Positions 9,038-18,482 are shown, numbered from the stretch's first letter. The stretch is 60,924 nt of DNA from Chlorobiota bacterium (GCA_013152535.1 JAADGE010000015.1:1-60924); one strand, 5' to 3'. The notes: generated by a model from the sequence alone, not told the origin. Numbers and translations are program-made.

Positions 9038-10981
9038 TTAATTCTTATTTTGAATAACTAATTTAAAAGGTTCTATATAACTTGAAGATTTTACTTTTAA
9101 CATATAAATGCCGTCGGGAATATTTATTATATTTATTTTTTTATGTTTTACTTTCGGTTTATATTTTTCGGAATAAATAAGTTTACCGCTCATGGAAAAT
9201 ATTTCAATCATAACATCTTTTCCCGTATTTTCATTAATGTCTAAATGAAAATTTCCGTTCGACGGATTCGGGTAGAGTTTAATATTTTGATTTTTATAAA
9301 CATCATTTTTCGTAACAGCAGATGCACTTTCTATATTCAAACTTTTAATAACAGTATTTTCTCCGCATAACGAATTTGCAGATTTCAACTCTACATTATA
9401 ATTTCCCGGAAACATATAGGTATGCACCGGATTTTCTTCAAAGCTTTGGGTTTCGTCGCCGAAACTCCAAATATATGACTCCGAGTTTTCAGACCGGTTA
9501 ATAAATTCGACTTTAAGTTCGTTAATTGCGACATCAAAGTCTGAAACAGGTTTCGGATACTCTGTTAAGGTAATACGCTTTATAAAATTATTTGAAGAAC
9601 AATAAGCGTCTGTCACTTTATCTATTCTATACTTACCGCCGTTTTTAACATACAAATAATAAAGAGAGTCATAAGTTTTTATGTTTTCATTTATTATATC
9701 GGACGTAAATGCATATGACCACGGAGGAGTTCCTTTTAAGTCAAACCTTATTTTAACGGAATCACCTTTACAGAAAGAAGTTGTTTGTGCGGAAACATCA
9801 ACATTCGGCATATTATCATATTTTTTAATAACGGCACTTCCCGTATAGCAATATCCCGAATTATTTGCATCGGTTAAACTTACAATTTCATAAATACCCG
9901 GATCTGATACTGTTAATACATAGGGGTTACTTGCCGTTGTTATTTCTACGGGGTTTGTATTGTCAACAGTATAGGTAAATGTCCACGGCGATGTTCCGGT
10001 AAGCCTGATGTTTATTTCTGCATTTTCTCCGGGGCACAGAACTTTATCGGAGTTCATCATATTTGAAGAAGGAAGAGAGTCCGACATTTTGAAAACTTCA
10101 ACGGAACCGTTATTCATTGAACTCACAAATATTTCTTCTTTTGAATTAAATGTTATATCTAAAGGTATATCTAATTCTCCGGGATTTTTGCCGTACTTGC
10201 CGAATTTAGTTATAAAGTTAAAATTTTCATCAAAAACACTTATTTGTCCTAAATATGTGTCGCAAACGTAGATGTTATCGCATTTTCCTATTGTTATTCC
10301 CTGTATTCTGTAAAATTCACCGTCTCCGTTACCGTACTTGCCGAAATTTGCGATAAAATCACCGTTCAGGCTAAAAACTGAAACTCGGCATACGGGAGTA
10401 AATCCGTTTCCTATTCCGCCGTGTTCTCCTACTAAAATTCTTTTGTTTTTACCGTCATATTTTACCGTTGAGGGATATATTAATTTCCCTTGTCCGATAA
10501 TATTTTTCAATTTTCCTGATTTATCTGTTACAAATATTTGTTGTAATTGGCTGTCGGCAATATATAAGTCTCCGTTCGGGCTCATATCCATATATGCAGG
10601 AAATTGGCAGGCATCAAAAAATACCGAAGTTTGTCCGTTTTTAGTTATTCTGTATATCAACCCGGTGTTTTTATCTCCGGCATAAATGTCTCCTTTTTCG
10701 TCAACAACAATAGACAGCGGTGAAAAATTAAGGGTTATTTTTTTTTTAAAATTTCCTGAGGCGTCATATTTAATAATACAGTTATTTTCGCTTTCCGAAA
10801 CATAAAGATTATCAAACTTATCAGAATACAATCTTACCGGAGTTATTAATTCTGCATTCAATTGTTTTAAATAATTAATACCTTCAAATTTATTTTGTGC
10901 AGAAACATATCTTACAAAAAAATAATTTATGAATAACAACATTGTTAACAGAAACACAATTTTTGCGAAGTAAGTTTTCAT
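9038..10981 (-). CDS. NHL beta-propeller protein with PKD domain and T9SS sorting domain (NHL1)
   Basis: 647 residues. A signal peptide (about 1-28) is followed by NHL-type propeller repeats (about 45-300; for example NNCIIKYDASGNF and GNGDGEFYRIQGITIGKCDN). Two Ig-like repeats follow, each opening with a CPGENAEI- or CKGDSVKI-like strand and holding a TSPW/TPPW turn. Next come a PKD domain (SYIWSFGDETQSFEENPVHT) and a C-terminal type A T9SS sorting domain beginning KLYPNPSNGNFHLDI. The protein should therefore be delivered to the cell surface. It is the first gene of the NHL1-MHC1 operon and a full-length paralogue of NHL2. Likely a surface scaffold or partner of the cytochrome. Confidence 0.9.
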   Translation of the reverse strand: MKTYFAKIVFLLTMLLFINYFFVRYVSAQNKFEGINYLKQLNAELITPVRLYSDKFDNLYVSESENNCIIKYDASGNFKKKITLNFSPLSIVVDEKGDIYAGDKNTGLIYRITKNGQTSVFFDACQFPAYMDMSPNGDLYIADSQLQQIFVTDKSGKLKNIIGQGKLIYPSTVKYDGKNKRILVGEHGGIGNGFTPVCRVSVFSLNGDFIANFGKYGNGDGEFYRIQGITIGKCDNIYVCDTYLGQISVFDENFNFITKFGKYGKNPGELDIPLDITFNSKEEIFVSSMNNGSVEVFKMSDSLPSSNMMNSDKVLCPGENAEINIRLTGTSPWTFTYTVDNTNPVEITTASNPYVLTVSDPGIYEIVSLTDANNSGYCYTGSAVIKKYDNMPNVDVSAQTTSFCKGDSVKIRFDLKGTPPWSYAFTSDIINENIKTYDSLYYLYVKNGGKYRIDKVTDAYCSSNNFIKRITLTEYPKPVSDFDVAINELKVEFINRSENSESYIWSFGDETQSFEENPVHTYMFPGNYNVELKSANSLCGENTVIKSLNIESASAVTKNDVYKNQNIKLYPNPSNGNFHLDINENTGKDVMIEIFSMSGKLIYSEKYKPKVKHKKINIINIPDGIYMLKVKSSSYIEPFKLVIQNKN

Positions 10982-11040
10982 ATTTTTGCTTAGTTGATTA
11001 AATTTATTATATCTTAGTATGGTATTTTAATATAGAAACA

Positions 11041-11056
11041 ACAAAATATACGCCAT
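11041..11056 (-). promoter_or_regulatory. Sigma54-like promoter of NHL1-MHC1 (site A)
   Basis: On the minus strand ATGGCGTATATTTTGT: GG, exactly 10 bases, then GT. The sigma54 consensus is TTGGCAC-N5-TTGC, so the -24 half fits well and the -12 half has GT for GC. The -12 G is 61 bases before the ATG, the same spacing as site B. A paired operator lies 273 bp upstream. Confidence 0.55.
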
Positions 11057-11309
11057 TTAAAACCTTTTTCTAATACTTAATATTTGTGTATTTTAAGGTT
11101 ATTAATTTTTTAAATAAATTATTTTTGGTGTTTTTTAAGCGTTTCTGTTATGACAAATAACAAGATAAATAAAAACGCCCGGCTGGTACTTTTACAAAGA
11201 TACGATATAAAAAACAAAAATAAAATGTTTTCAAGCATTGTTTTGTGTCAATTTCTGAATTATTTCAAATTTTTATTTAATTTTTAAAAAATAAAACGAC
11301 AGGCTTTTC

Positions 11310-11344
11310 GGGTTATTTGACCAATAGTCCTCGGTTATTTCACC
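11310..11344. promoter_or_regulatory. Paired 22-bp-spaced operator upstream of NHL1-MHC1 (UAS 1)
   Basis: Two 13-mers, GGGTTATTTGACC at 11310-11322 and CGGTTATTTCACC at 11332-11344, offset by exactly 22 bp. The same element occurs at 46273-46307 and 52807-52841. Its centre is 273 bp from the GG of promoter site A. I infer binding sites for the NtrC-type activator encoded at 51429. Confidence 0.6.
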
Positions 11345-11371
11345 ACTCTCATTTTGGTTTTAGTAAAATAA

Positions 11372-11805
11372 AAAGGAGGCGGTACAAGCAGTTATCATCC
11401 GATAGTAATACTGAAAATTCTATTTTATGCCTATTTCAATAATATACATTCAAGCAGAAAAATTGCACAAGCATTATACAGAAATATTTATTTTATATGG
11501 ATTTTCGGAAACAGCACACCTGATTTTCGAACCATAAATTATTTTCGTGACAAAAGGCTTTAAAAGAAATTCAAAATTTGTTTGCGGAAATAGTCAGATT
11601 ATTAGCGGAACTCGGATATGTTTCCCTTGATATTCAGTATATTGACGGCACAAAGATAGAAGCTGTCAGTAATAAATATACTTTTGTTTGGCACGCTTTG
11701 TTGAAAAATATAAAGAGAAATCAGATGTTAAAATTCAATCTGTATTGAAATATATTTCATCCTGAAAATTTATTCTATAATGCTGATGAAGATTATTTTG
11801 TATGT
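11372..11805 (+). pseudogene. Relic of an IS1182-type transposase
   Basis: Three fragments of one transposase in different frames. 11372-11554 reads KGGGTSSYHPIVILKILFYA and continues through NSTPDFRTINYFRDKRL to a stop. After a frameshift near 11556 the next piece reads IQNLFAEIVRLLAELGYVSL then DIQYIDGTKIEAVSNKYTFVW, ending near 11745. A last piece reads FYNADEDYFVC at 11773-11805. The KGGGTSSYHP start, YIDGTKIE and DYFVC blocks are typical of IS1182-family (DDE) transposases. The gene is truncated and frameshifted, hence inactive. I could not find terminal inverted repeats. Confidence 0.8.
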
Positions 11806-11811
11806 TTTTGT

Positions 11812-11886
11812 ATTTTCTGAAAGTTTATAAATAGAATAATCTTTTCCGTTATAGCGTATAATTCCGTTTTTTGTTGCAAACCACAT
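11812..11886 (-). pseudogene. Fragment of a two-component-regulator propeller protein
   Basis: On the minus strand this reads MWFATKNGIIRYNGKDYSIY followed by KLSE. That is one repeat of the regulator propeller type (pattern VWFATxxGlsRYDGxxfxxY) found in Bacteroidota hybrid sensors. No further repeats are present on either side, and it abuts the transposase relic. It looks like a leftover of a larger gene. Confidence 0.5.
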
Positions 11887-11914
11887 TTATCCTGCCTATC
11901 TTGCGTTTGATAAA

Positions 11915-13279
11915 TTATTTTTTTAATAAATTCCTGAAAACCTCTTCAACTTTTCCGGCACCGATAATTTTTATTTTAAATTTTGCAATATCAATACTTT
12001 TTGTGTTATAGCGTGAAATAAAAATACGTTTAAACCCGAGTTTTTCGGCTTCGCTTATGCGTTGTTCAATGCGAGTTACCGGACGAATTTCACCTGATAA
12101 TCCGACTTCTCCTGCAAAACAGGTATCTTTTGGTAAAGCAATATCAATATCGGAAGATAAAACAGAGCAAATTACGGCAAGGTCACCTGCCGGGTCATCA
12201 ATTTTTATGCCTCCCGCTACATTCAGGAACACATCTTTTTGTGCCAAACGAAACCCGGCACGTTTTTCCAGTACGGCAAGCAGCATATTTAGCCTTCTAA
12301 TGTCAAATCCTGTTGAACTTCTTTGCGGATTACCGTAGGCTGCAGTGCTTACAAGTGCCTGAATTTCAATTAAAAAAGGTCTTGCTCCTTCTATGGTTGC
12401 CGAAACAGTTACACCGCTTATTGCTTCTTCATTCTGCGAAAGCAAAAGTTCGGAAGGATTCGTAACTTCTCGTAAACCGATGCTTTGCATTTCAAAAATT
12501 CCAATTTCATTTGTTGATCCGAAACGATTTTTTGATGCTCGTAAAATTCTGTAAATATGATTTCTGTCGCCTTCAAATTGTAAAACAGTATCAACAATAT
12601 GTTCCAGAACTTTAGGACCTGCCAAATTTCCTTCTTTGTTGATATGCCCGATTAAAAGAACGGGTTTGCCGTTTTCTTTTGCATATTTCATTATTTCCGT
12701 TGTACATTCTCTTATTTGAGAGATACTTCCGGGCGAAGAATCGCTTCTTTCAGTATGAACGGTTTGAATTGAGTCGATTACAATAATATCCGGATCTAAT
12801 TCTTCGCTGTGGCGTAAAATGTTTTCCATTTGTGTTTCACATAAAATAAAGCAATTATTATATTCTTCAGAAATACGTTCGGCACGTAATTTTATTTGCT
12901 GTAAACTTTCTTCCCCGGATATATACAGTGTTTTATATTTTTGTAAGCGAGCAGCAATCTGCAAAGCCAGTGTAGATTTGCCTATTCCGGGTTCGCCTCC
13001 TATAAGTACTATTGAACCCCGGACAAGTCCTCCGCCCAATACCCTGTTAAATTCATTGTTAAGAGTATCAATGCGTTGTTCTTTTTCGTATGTTATGTCT
13101 TTTATGAGTTTTGGTTTGGAAATAAATTTTCGGGCAGGTGTATAAGAAGAATTTTTTACTTTTTGTTCAATTTCTTCTTCAAAAGTATTCCATTCGCCGC
13201 AGGCAGAACATTGTCCTACCCATTTTGCAACTTTGTTTCCGCAATTGCTGCAAACATAAACGGTTTTTATTTTTGCCAT
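11915..13279 (-). CDS. radA: DNA repair protein RadA/Sms
   Basis: 454 residues. RadA is a RecA-related ATPase and branch-migration factor in recombinational repair. An N-terminal C4 zinc finger uses Cys10, Cys13, Cys24 and Cys27. Walker A GEPGIGKST spans 95-103, Walker B is IIVIDS near 165-170, and the RadA-specific KNRFG motif is at 250-254. A Lon-protease-like C-terminal domain follows (for example GGIKIDDPAGDLAVICSVLS). Full length. Next gene upstream on the same strand is panD, separated by a terminator, so radA is probably transcribed alone. Confidence 0.96.
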   Translation of the reverse strand: MAKIKTVYVCSNCGNKVAKWVGQCSACGEWNTFEEEIEQKVKNSSYTPARKFISKPKLIKDITYEKEQRIDTLNNEFNRVLGGGLVRGSIVLIGGEPGIGKSTLALQIAARLQKYKTLYISGEESLQQIKLRAERISEEYNNCFILCETQMENILRHSEELDPDIIVIDSIQTVHTERSDSSPGSISQIRECTTEIMKYAKENGKPVLLIGHINKEGNLAGPKVLEHIVDTVLQFEGDRNHIYRILRASKNRFGSTNEIGIFEMQSIGLREVTNPSELLLSQNEEAISGVTVSATIEGARPFLIEIQALVSTAAYGNPQRSSTGFDIRRLNMLLAVLEKRAGFRLAQKDVFLNVAGGIKIDDPAGDLAVICSVLSSDIDIALPKDTCFAGEVGLSGEIRPVTRIEQRISEAEKLGFKRIFISRYNTKSIDIAKFKIKIIGAGKVEEVFRNLLKK

Positions 13280-13337
13280 AGAACAAAAGTAAAAAAATAA
13301 TTAAAACCTGAGGGTTCTAAAATCAAAAAGAATGATA

Positions 13338-13359
13338 CAAAAAAACACTTCCGAAAGTG
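13338..13359 (-). terminator. Terminator after panD
   Basis: On the minus strand a 5-bp stem CACTT/AAGTG closes a TCGG loop and is followed by seven T. It lies 36 bases after the panD stop. Confidence 0.6.
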
Positions 13360-13394
13360 AAAGTGCAATAATTTATCATTAAAATAACCGGTTT

Positions 13395-13748
13395 TTAATC
13401 AATAATTTGATTGGTTTCCGTATCCGGAAATACAATCCAAGGTTTGAATTTTTTTGCTTCTTCGAAATCCATAAAAGCATAGGAGAAAATAATAATAATG
13501 TCGCCGGGCATTACTCTGCGTGCCGCCGCTCCGTTAAGCTCAATTTTTCCGGAATTTCGCTCGCCTTTAATAACATAAGTTTCAATGCGTTCGCCGTTGT
13601 TGTTGTTTACTATCTGAACTTTTTCGCCTTCGATTATGTTGACAGCTTCCATAAGTGCTTCGTCAATCGTAATGCTGCCTACATAGTTCAAATCCGCACC
13701 GGTTACGGTAACTCTGTGAATTTTAGATTTTAAGACTTGTATTGTCAT
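13395..13748 (-). CDS. panD: Aspartate 1-decarboxylase
   Basis: 117 residues. Makes beta-alanine from aspartate for pantothenate and CoA synthesis. The proenzyme self-cleaves between Gly24 and Ser25 in NYVGSITID to form the pyruvoyl cofactor; that site is intact. The region [19 protein letters not shown] (about 49-67) carries the conserved Arg and Tyr, and [16 protein letters not shown] is typical. PanC, the enzyme using its product, is encoded 9 kb away at 22651. Confidence 0.96.
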   Translation of the reverse strand: MTIQVLKSKIHRVTVTGADLNYVGSITIDEALMEAVNIIEGEKVQIVNNNNGERIETYVIKGERNSGKIELNGAAARRVMPGDIIIIFSYAFMDFEEAKKFKPWIVFPDTETNQIID

Positions 13749-14022
13749 TTTTTTAATATTATTTCAAACTTAATAATACAAATTTAAGTCCGAAAATTTT
13801 TGCAAAGAAACGAAATATTTTAAATATGTCAATAATCGTAAAGGAAAAATATTTTTTTATTTTTAATTTCGATATTCCGCAGAGACATCTTGTGCGTGTC
13901 TTCGATAAATAATAAACCCTGCGGGTTTATGAGCTACACCGTACCACGCTGTATGATATAAATACAAATATAGTTCAAAATACTCTTGATACGGCAAATT
14001 ACATTTTTTCTTCACTCATAAA

Positions 14023-14052
14023 TTTGAAAAACTGAAATTTTGTATAGTTTTG
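14023..14052 (+). promoter_or_regulatory. Promoter-like TTTG / TAGTTTTG pair before a structured RNA
   Basis: TTTG at 14023-14026, 18 bases, then TAGTTTTG at 14045-14052. This is close to the Bacteroidota consensus (spacer usually 19-21). Expected start of transcription is near 14058. Confidence 0.5.
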
Positions 14053-14058
14053 TAATAT

Positions 14059-14236
14059 GAATTTCTTCATTTACAAACAGAAGAAATCAGATATAGTAAT
14101 TATTGTTTTAACGCTAATCAGCATTTTAATTCAATTAATTACTTTCTTAAAGACTTTTGTTTTTTAAGAAATCTGATTTACAATACAGTTTGTATGATTG
14201 AGATACATTTGGCTGCCTTTTGGGGCAGCCTTTTTT
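14059..14236 (+). ncRNA. Candidate structured small RNA, about 180 nt
   Basis: No protein of credible size is coded here, yet the stretch has a promoter-like element, a terminator and nested helices. P1 pairs TACAAAC (14072-14078) with GTTTGTA (14188-14194). P2 pairs AAATCAGAT (14084-14092) with ATCTGATTT (14171-14179). Inside P2, P3 pairs AGTAATTA (14095-14102) with TAATTACT (14136-14143), and P4 pairs TTCTTAA (14144-14150) with TTAAGAA (14164-14170). P3, P4 and P2 abut with no unpaired bases on the 3' side, forming a three-way junction. A terminator (GGCTGCC 14211-14217 with GGCAGCC 14224-14230, then T6) ends it. The size is like 6S RNA, but I cannot assign a family. A 36-codon frame at 14057-14167 is an alternative. 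Confidence 0.5.
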
Positions 14237-14274
14237 ATTGCATATATTTTAAATATATCGAATTTATTGTTTAT

Positions 14275-14306
14275 CCGTGCCACGCTACAGCGTGGCACGG
14301 TTTTTT
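14275..14306 (+). terminator. Strong hairpin with T tract
   Basis: A perfect 11-bp stem (CCGTGCCACGC at 14275-14285 with GCGTGGCACGG at 14290-14300), loop TACA and six T on the plus strand. It could be a second terminator for the small RNA, or protect mcmA (convergent, ending 10 bases on) from read-through. A partial copy, CCGTACCACGCTGTA, lies near 13945, so it may also belong to a small dispersed repeat. Confidence 0.6.
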
Positions 14307-14315
14307 GTCAATATT

Positions 14316-16454
14316 CTAATCCAAAAGCACTTCCAAAATTTGAATGGCGGCTTTGGCAACGGATGTTCCCGGACCGAAAATACCGACAACGCCTGCATCA
14401 TATAAAAATTGATAATCCTGATGAGGTATTACGCCGCGTATTACGCCGCCTACGATAACCATAATATCTTCGCGACCGAGTTTTTTGAGTTCGGCTATTA
14501 CTTGCGGAACAAGGGTTTTATGTCCGGCAGCCAAACTGGAAACGCCGAGTACGTGAACATCGTTTTCAACGGCTTGTTTAGCAGCTTCGGACGGGGTTTG
14601 AAATAAAGGACCTATGTCCACGTCAAAACCGATGTCGGCATAGCCGGTTGAGACGACTTTTGCTCCGCGGTCGTGTCCGTCTTGTCCCATTTTTGCTATC
14701 ATAATTCGCGGTCGGCGACCTTCTTGTTCGGCAAATTTATCTGCCAATTTTTTTGCTTTTTCAAAACTCATGTCATTTTTGCTTTCTGATGAGTAAACTC
14801 CGGATATTGAACGAATAACAGCTTTGTAGCGTCCGGTAACTTTTTCGATTGCATCGGAAATTTCGCCGAGAGTGGCTCTTTTTTGTGCCGCATCAACAGA
14901 AAGTTCCAGTAAATTTCCTTTTCCTGTTTTCATTGATTCGGTAATTTTGTCGAGAGCTCTTTTAAGCTCTTCGTTGTTTCTTTCGGCTTTTAATTTTTTA
15001 AGACGTTCTATCTGCGATTTTCTTACGGCGGTATTATCAACTTCCAGAATATCAATAGGGTCTTCTTTTTCGAGTCTGTATTTATTTACACCTACGATTA
15101 TGTCTTTTCCGCTGTCTATTCTGGCTTGTTTTCTTGCTGCTGCTTCTTCTATACGCATTTTCGGAATTCCGGTTTCAATTGCTCTTGCCATTCCTCCGAG
15201 TTTTTCAACTTCTTCAATTAACTTCCAAGCTTTATGAGCAATTTCGTGTGTTAATTTTTCAACGTAATAAGAACCTGCCCAAGGGTCAACGGATTTTGTA
15301 ATTCCGGTTTCTTCCTGTAAATAAATTTGTGTGTTACGGGCAATTCTTGCCGAGAAATCGGTAGGCAAAGCAATGGCTTCGTCAAGTGCGTTGGTATGAA
15401 GCGATTGCGTGTGTCCGAGTGCGGCAGCCATAGCTTCAATACAAGTTCGTGCAATATTGTTAAAAGGGTCTTGTTCGGTTAAACTCCAACCCGAAGTTTG
15501 ACTGTGAGTCCTGAGTGCCATTGATTTAGGGTTTTTAGGGTTAAATTGCTTAACAATTTTTGCCCAAAGCATTCTGGCGGCACGCATTTTTGCAATTTCG
15601 GTAAAATGGTTCATTCCTATTGCCCAAAAGAATGAAAGTCGAGGTGCAAAACTGTCAATATTCATTCCTGCATTTACGCCGGTTCGCAAATATTCCAACC
15701 CGTCAGCCAATGTATATGCCAATTCAAGATCTGCAGTTGCTCCGGCTTCCTGCATATGGTATCCGGAAATACTTATTGAGTTAAATTTGGGCATTTTTTT
15801 AGAAGTGTATTCAAAAATATCGGCAATAATTCGCATTGAAGGAATCGGCGGATAAATATATGTGTTTCGGACCATAAATTCTTTCAGAATATCATTTTGT
15901 ATTGTTCCCGAAAGTTCTTCTAATTTCGCTCCTTGTTCAAGTCCGGCAACAATATAAAAAGCTAATACCGGCAAAACAGCACCGTTCATTGTCATAGAAA
16001 CCGACATTTTATTTAAAGGAATTTGGTCGAACAATATTTTCATATCCAAAATACTGTCGATTGCAACACCGGCTTTTCCGACATCGCCCACAACACGTTC
16101 ATGGTCAGAATCATAACCTCTGTGTGTTGCCAAATCGAAAGCTACGGAAAGTCCTTTTTGTCCGGCAGCGAGATTTCGCCGGTAGAATGCGTTAGATTCT
16201 TCGGCAGTCGAAAAACCTGCATATTGCCTGATTGTCCAGGGACGCATTACATACATTGCAGAGTACGGTCCTCGAAGAAAAGGAGGTAAGCCTGCTGCAT
16301 AATGCAAATGTTCAAAATTTTTTAAATCATTTTTTGTGTAGAAAGCATTTAATTCGATTTGTTCCTGTGTAATGAATTTATTACCGTTATTCTTCGGAGT
16401 TTCAGAATTTAAATTTGCTTCTTTTATATTTATTTTATTGAAATCGGGTCGCAT
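14316..16454 (-). CDS. mcmA: Methylmalonyl-CoA mutase large (alpha) subunit
   Basis: 712 residues. Adenosylcobalamin-dependent interconversion of succinyl-CoA and methylmalonyl-CoA, used in propionate metabolism. The N-terminal TIM barrel binds acyl-CoA ([20 protein letters not shown] near residue 70). The C-terminal B12 domain has DGHDRG at 592-597, with His594 as the lower cobalt ligand. Odd feature: the conserved GGVIPxQDY strand reads [13 protein letters not shown] because of a 12-bp in-frame tandem duplication, adding four residues in the cobalamin-binding domain. Downstream partner of mcmB, 57 bases apart, so one operon. Confidence 0.95.
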   Translation of the reverse strand: MRPDFNKINIKEANLNSETPKNNGNKFITQEQIELNAFYTKNDLKNFEHLHYAAGLPPFLRGPYSAMYVMRPWTIRQYAGFSTAEESNAFYRRNLAAGQKGLSVAFDLATHRGYDSDHERVVGDVGKAGVAIDSILDMKILFDQIPLNKMSVSMTMNGAVLPVLAFYIVAGLEQGAKLEELSGTIQNDILKEFMVRNTYIYPPIPSMRIIADIFEYTSKKMPKFNSISISGYHMQEAGATADLELAYTLADGLEYLRTGVNAGMNIDSFAPRLSFFWAIGMNHFTEIAKMRAARMLWAKIVKQFNPKNPKSMALRTHSQTSGWSLTEQDPFNNIARTCIEAMAAALGHTQSLHTNALDEAIALPTDFSARIARNTQIYLQEETGITKSVDPWAGSYYVEKLTHEIAHKAWKLIEEVEKLGGMARAIETGIPKMRIEEAAARKQARIDSGKDIIVGVNKYRLEKEDPIDILEVDNTAVRKSQIERLKKLKAERNNEELKRALDKITESMKTGKGNLLELSVDAAQKRATLGEISDAIEKVTGRYKAVIRSISGVYSSESKNDMSFEKAKKLADKFAEQEGRRPRIMIAKMGQDGHDRGAKVVSTGYADIGFDVDIGPLFQTPSEAAKQAVENDVHVLGVSSLAAGHKTLVPQVIAELKKLGREDIMVIVGGVIRGVIPHQDYQFLYDAGVVGIFGPGTSVAKAAIQILEVLLD
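14426..14449. repeat. 12-bp tandem duplication inside mcmA
   Basis: GTATTACGCCGC occurs twice head to tail at 14426-14437 and 14438-14449. It adds four codons in frame to a normally invariant segment of the B12 domain. Confidence 0.9.
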
Positions 16455-16511
16455 TTTTTTAGTTTAAAGTACAAAGTTCTTAAAGTAAACATTTATAAAG
16501 TTCAAAAGGAT

Positions 16512-18380
16512 TTATTTTATACCTAAAAGTTTATTGAAATTTTGTAAAATTTTTAAAACATCGGATTTAACATGAATAAAGTGTTCAATGCCTTTTTCGT
16601 TAAGTTCGTTGATATGGTTTTTCGGGTAACCGGCAATAACGGTAATTGCTTTGCCTTTTACAGAATTGGAAATTTCCGATACAATTTCAAGATATTCATC
16701 GTCTGAACTGCAGATAACCACAATATCAGCTTTCTCTTTTAATGCTGCATCTGTTCCGGCTTTTAAGTTCTCAAAACCGGGATTATCAATAATTTTATAT
16801 CCTGCACAAGCAAAAAAGTTAGTTGCAAAAGTTGCACGAGCTTTTCTCATTGCAAGATTTCCGTATGTTAATAAGAATACACCGGGTTGTTTCTCTAATT
16901 TTTCAACTGAAAGCCGAAGTTCTTCAAATGCTTTTGCTCCTCGGTAAAATTTAATCGGTTCGATTTCAGAGTTTTTATTCTCCGGCAATGACCATGAATA
17001 AACATTAAAATCAATATCGTCTTTTATTGTTTCGTTTAAATTCGGATATTGATTTGTTCCGAGCAGAATTTCTTTACGTGTTGCAATGTTTAAATCTCGT
17101 GTTTGAGCGGCTTCTTTTATTTTTGTTTGAATTAAATTTTGCTTTAATGCCGAATAATATCCGCCTTTATTTTCAATTTCAAGGAATAACTCCCACGATT
17201 TATCCGCTATGTTGTCAGTTAAATTTTCAATATAATATGAACCTGCCGAGGGGTCGATTGATTTGTCAAAATATGCCTCTTCTTTAAGAATTATGCCGAT
17301 ATTTCGGGCAATTCTTTCTGAAAATTTATTCGGCTTTTTATATGCTTTATCAAAAGGATTAACCGTCAGCCAATCGGTTCCGCCGATAACGGCAGACATC
17401 GCTTCGGTTGTGTTTCGCAATTGGTTAACATAAGGATCGCAAACGGTTTTGTTTAAGTCGGAATTAATTGAATTAATAAACATTTCTCCGATTTCTCTTT
17501 TAGCCGTCCAAGTTTCAACAATTTTTGCCCAAAGGAAGCGAGCGGCTCTTAATTTTGCAATTTCGATAAAATAGTTTGAACCGATACCGAAAGTAAATAT
17601 TATTTTCGGGATTAAATTTTCAATATTTATTCCTGCTTTTTGAGCTTCGGCAAGTGTTTCGTTTGCAGAAGACAGTGCAAATGCAAGTTCTTGAACGGGA
17701 TAAACTCCGGCATTTGCAAAATATATTCCGTTTACAGTTAAAATTTTAATGAAAGAATATTTCTCGGTAAGTTTCAGCATGTTTTTGAGTGTGCCGAAAT
17801 CTTTTTCCGGATTTTTTTTGTTGTAAAAATCTCCTGTTATCGTAGTATATCCAAAGGGGTCAAAATCGAAAGATGCTTTTATTTTGTTGGGATTTTGCTT
17901 TTTTTGCTCAGAATTTTTTAAGAATAATTTCAGAATTTTTTCTGATAATTTTCCCGAAATAAAATTGAGCATAATTGTTTCGGGATTTATATTTTTTATT
18001 AAAATATCAAAATCTTTTTGTGAGATGTGTTCTTGATGACATACGTAAAATCCGATTGAATTTGCACCTCTTTCAACTGCATTAACAGCTTTTTTGTTTG
18101 CTGTTTCAAAGTCTTCAACAAAAATATTCTGTCGAATGTCGAAATTGTTATCTTTTGTTTTTGAGCTTCTTACAAAAGGAAATTTACCCGGTGAGCTTTG
18201 TAAATATTCGCATATTTTAAGGTCTTCTTCTCGATAATAAGGCTTTATTCGTAAACCGTCAGGTGTTTTTGTTACTAATTTCTTTTCGTAATCGGCACCT
18301 CTTAAGTCTTGCTTTATTTTTTCTTCCCATTGTTCGGTTGCAACCGGCGGAAATTCATTAAATAATTTTTGGTCAGACAT
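16512..18380 (-). CDS. mcmB: Methylmalonyl-CoA mutase small (beta) subunit
   Basis: 622 residues, the non-catalytic partner in the alpha-beta mutase. It keeps the mutase barrel (FYVCHQEHISQKDF; IDPSAGSYYIENLTDNIADK) and a degenerate C-terminal B12-like domain. The DxHxxG cobalamin motif is absent, and the position reads NFFACAGYKIIDNPGF. That loss is normal for beta subunits, so this is not a decayed gene. First gene of the mcmB-mcmA operon; glmS upstream has its own terminator. Confidence 0.92.
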   Translation of the reverse strand: MSDQKLFNEFPPVATEQWEEKIKQDLRGADYEKKLVTKTPDGLRIKPYYREEDLKICEYLQSSPGKFPFVRSSKTKDNNFDIRQNIFVEDFETANKKAVNAVERGANSIGFYVCHQEHISQKDFDILIKNINPETIMLNFISGKLSEKILKLFLKNSEQKKQNPNKIKASFDFDPFGYTTITGDFYNKKNPEKDFGTLKNMLKLTEKYSFIKILTVNGIYFANAGVYPVQELAFALSSANETLAEAQKAGINIENLIPKIIFTFGIGSNYFIEIAKLRAARFLWAKIVETWTAKREIGEMFINSINSDLNKTVCDPYVNQLRNTTEAMSAVIGGTDWLTVNPFDKAYKKPNKFSERIARNIGIILKEEAYFDKSIDPSAGSYYIENLTDNIADKSWELFLEIENKGGYYSALKQNLIQTKIKEAAQTRDLNIATRKEILLGTNQYPNLNETIKDDIDFNVYSWSLPENKNSEIEPIKFYRGAKAFEELRLSVEKLEKQPGVFLLTYGNLAMRKARATFATNFFACAGYKIIDNPGFENLKAGTDAALKEKADIVVICSSDDEYLEIVSEISNSVKGKAITVIAGYPKNHINELNEKGIEHFIHVKSDVLKILQNFNKLLGIK

Positions 18381-18482
18381 ACTTATTTATTTTTTTGCAA
18401 ATGTAAATCTTCATATAAATTACTATATGATTTTTGTCAATATTATTTATGTTTCAAAGATACTTTTTTTGCTTAACTTAAA

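Noticed and set aside
14057-14167. A 36-codon frame with one hydrophobic segment as a small membrane protein
   Set aside because: Its ATG lies only five bases from the -7-like box, leaving almost no leader. The same bases form four nested perfect helices, so I prefer a structured RNA.
16512-18380. mcmB as a decayed mutase because DxHxxG is missing
   Set aside because: Beta subunits of this heterodimer normally lack the cobalamin motif, and the reading frame is intact.
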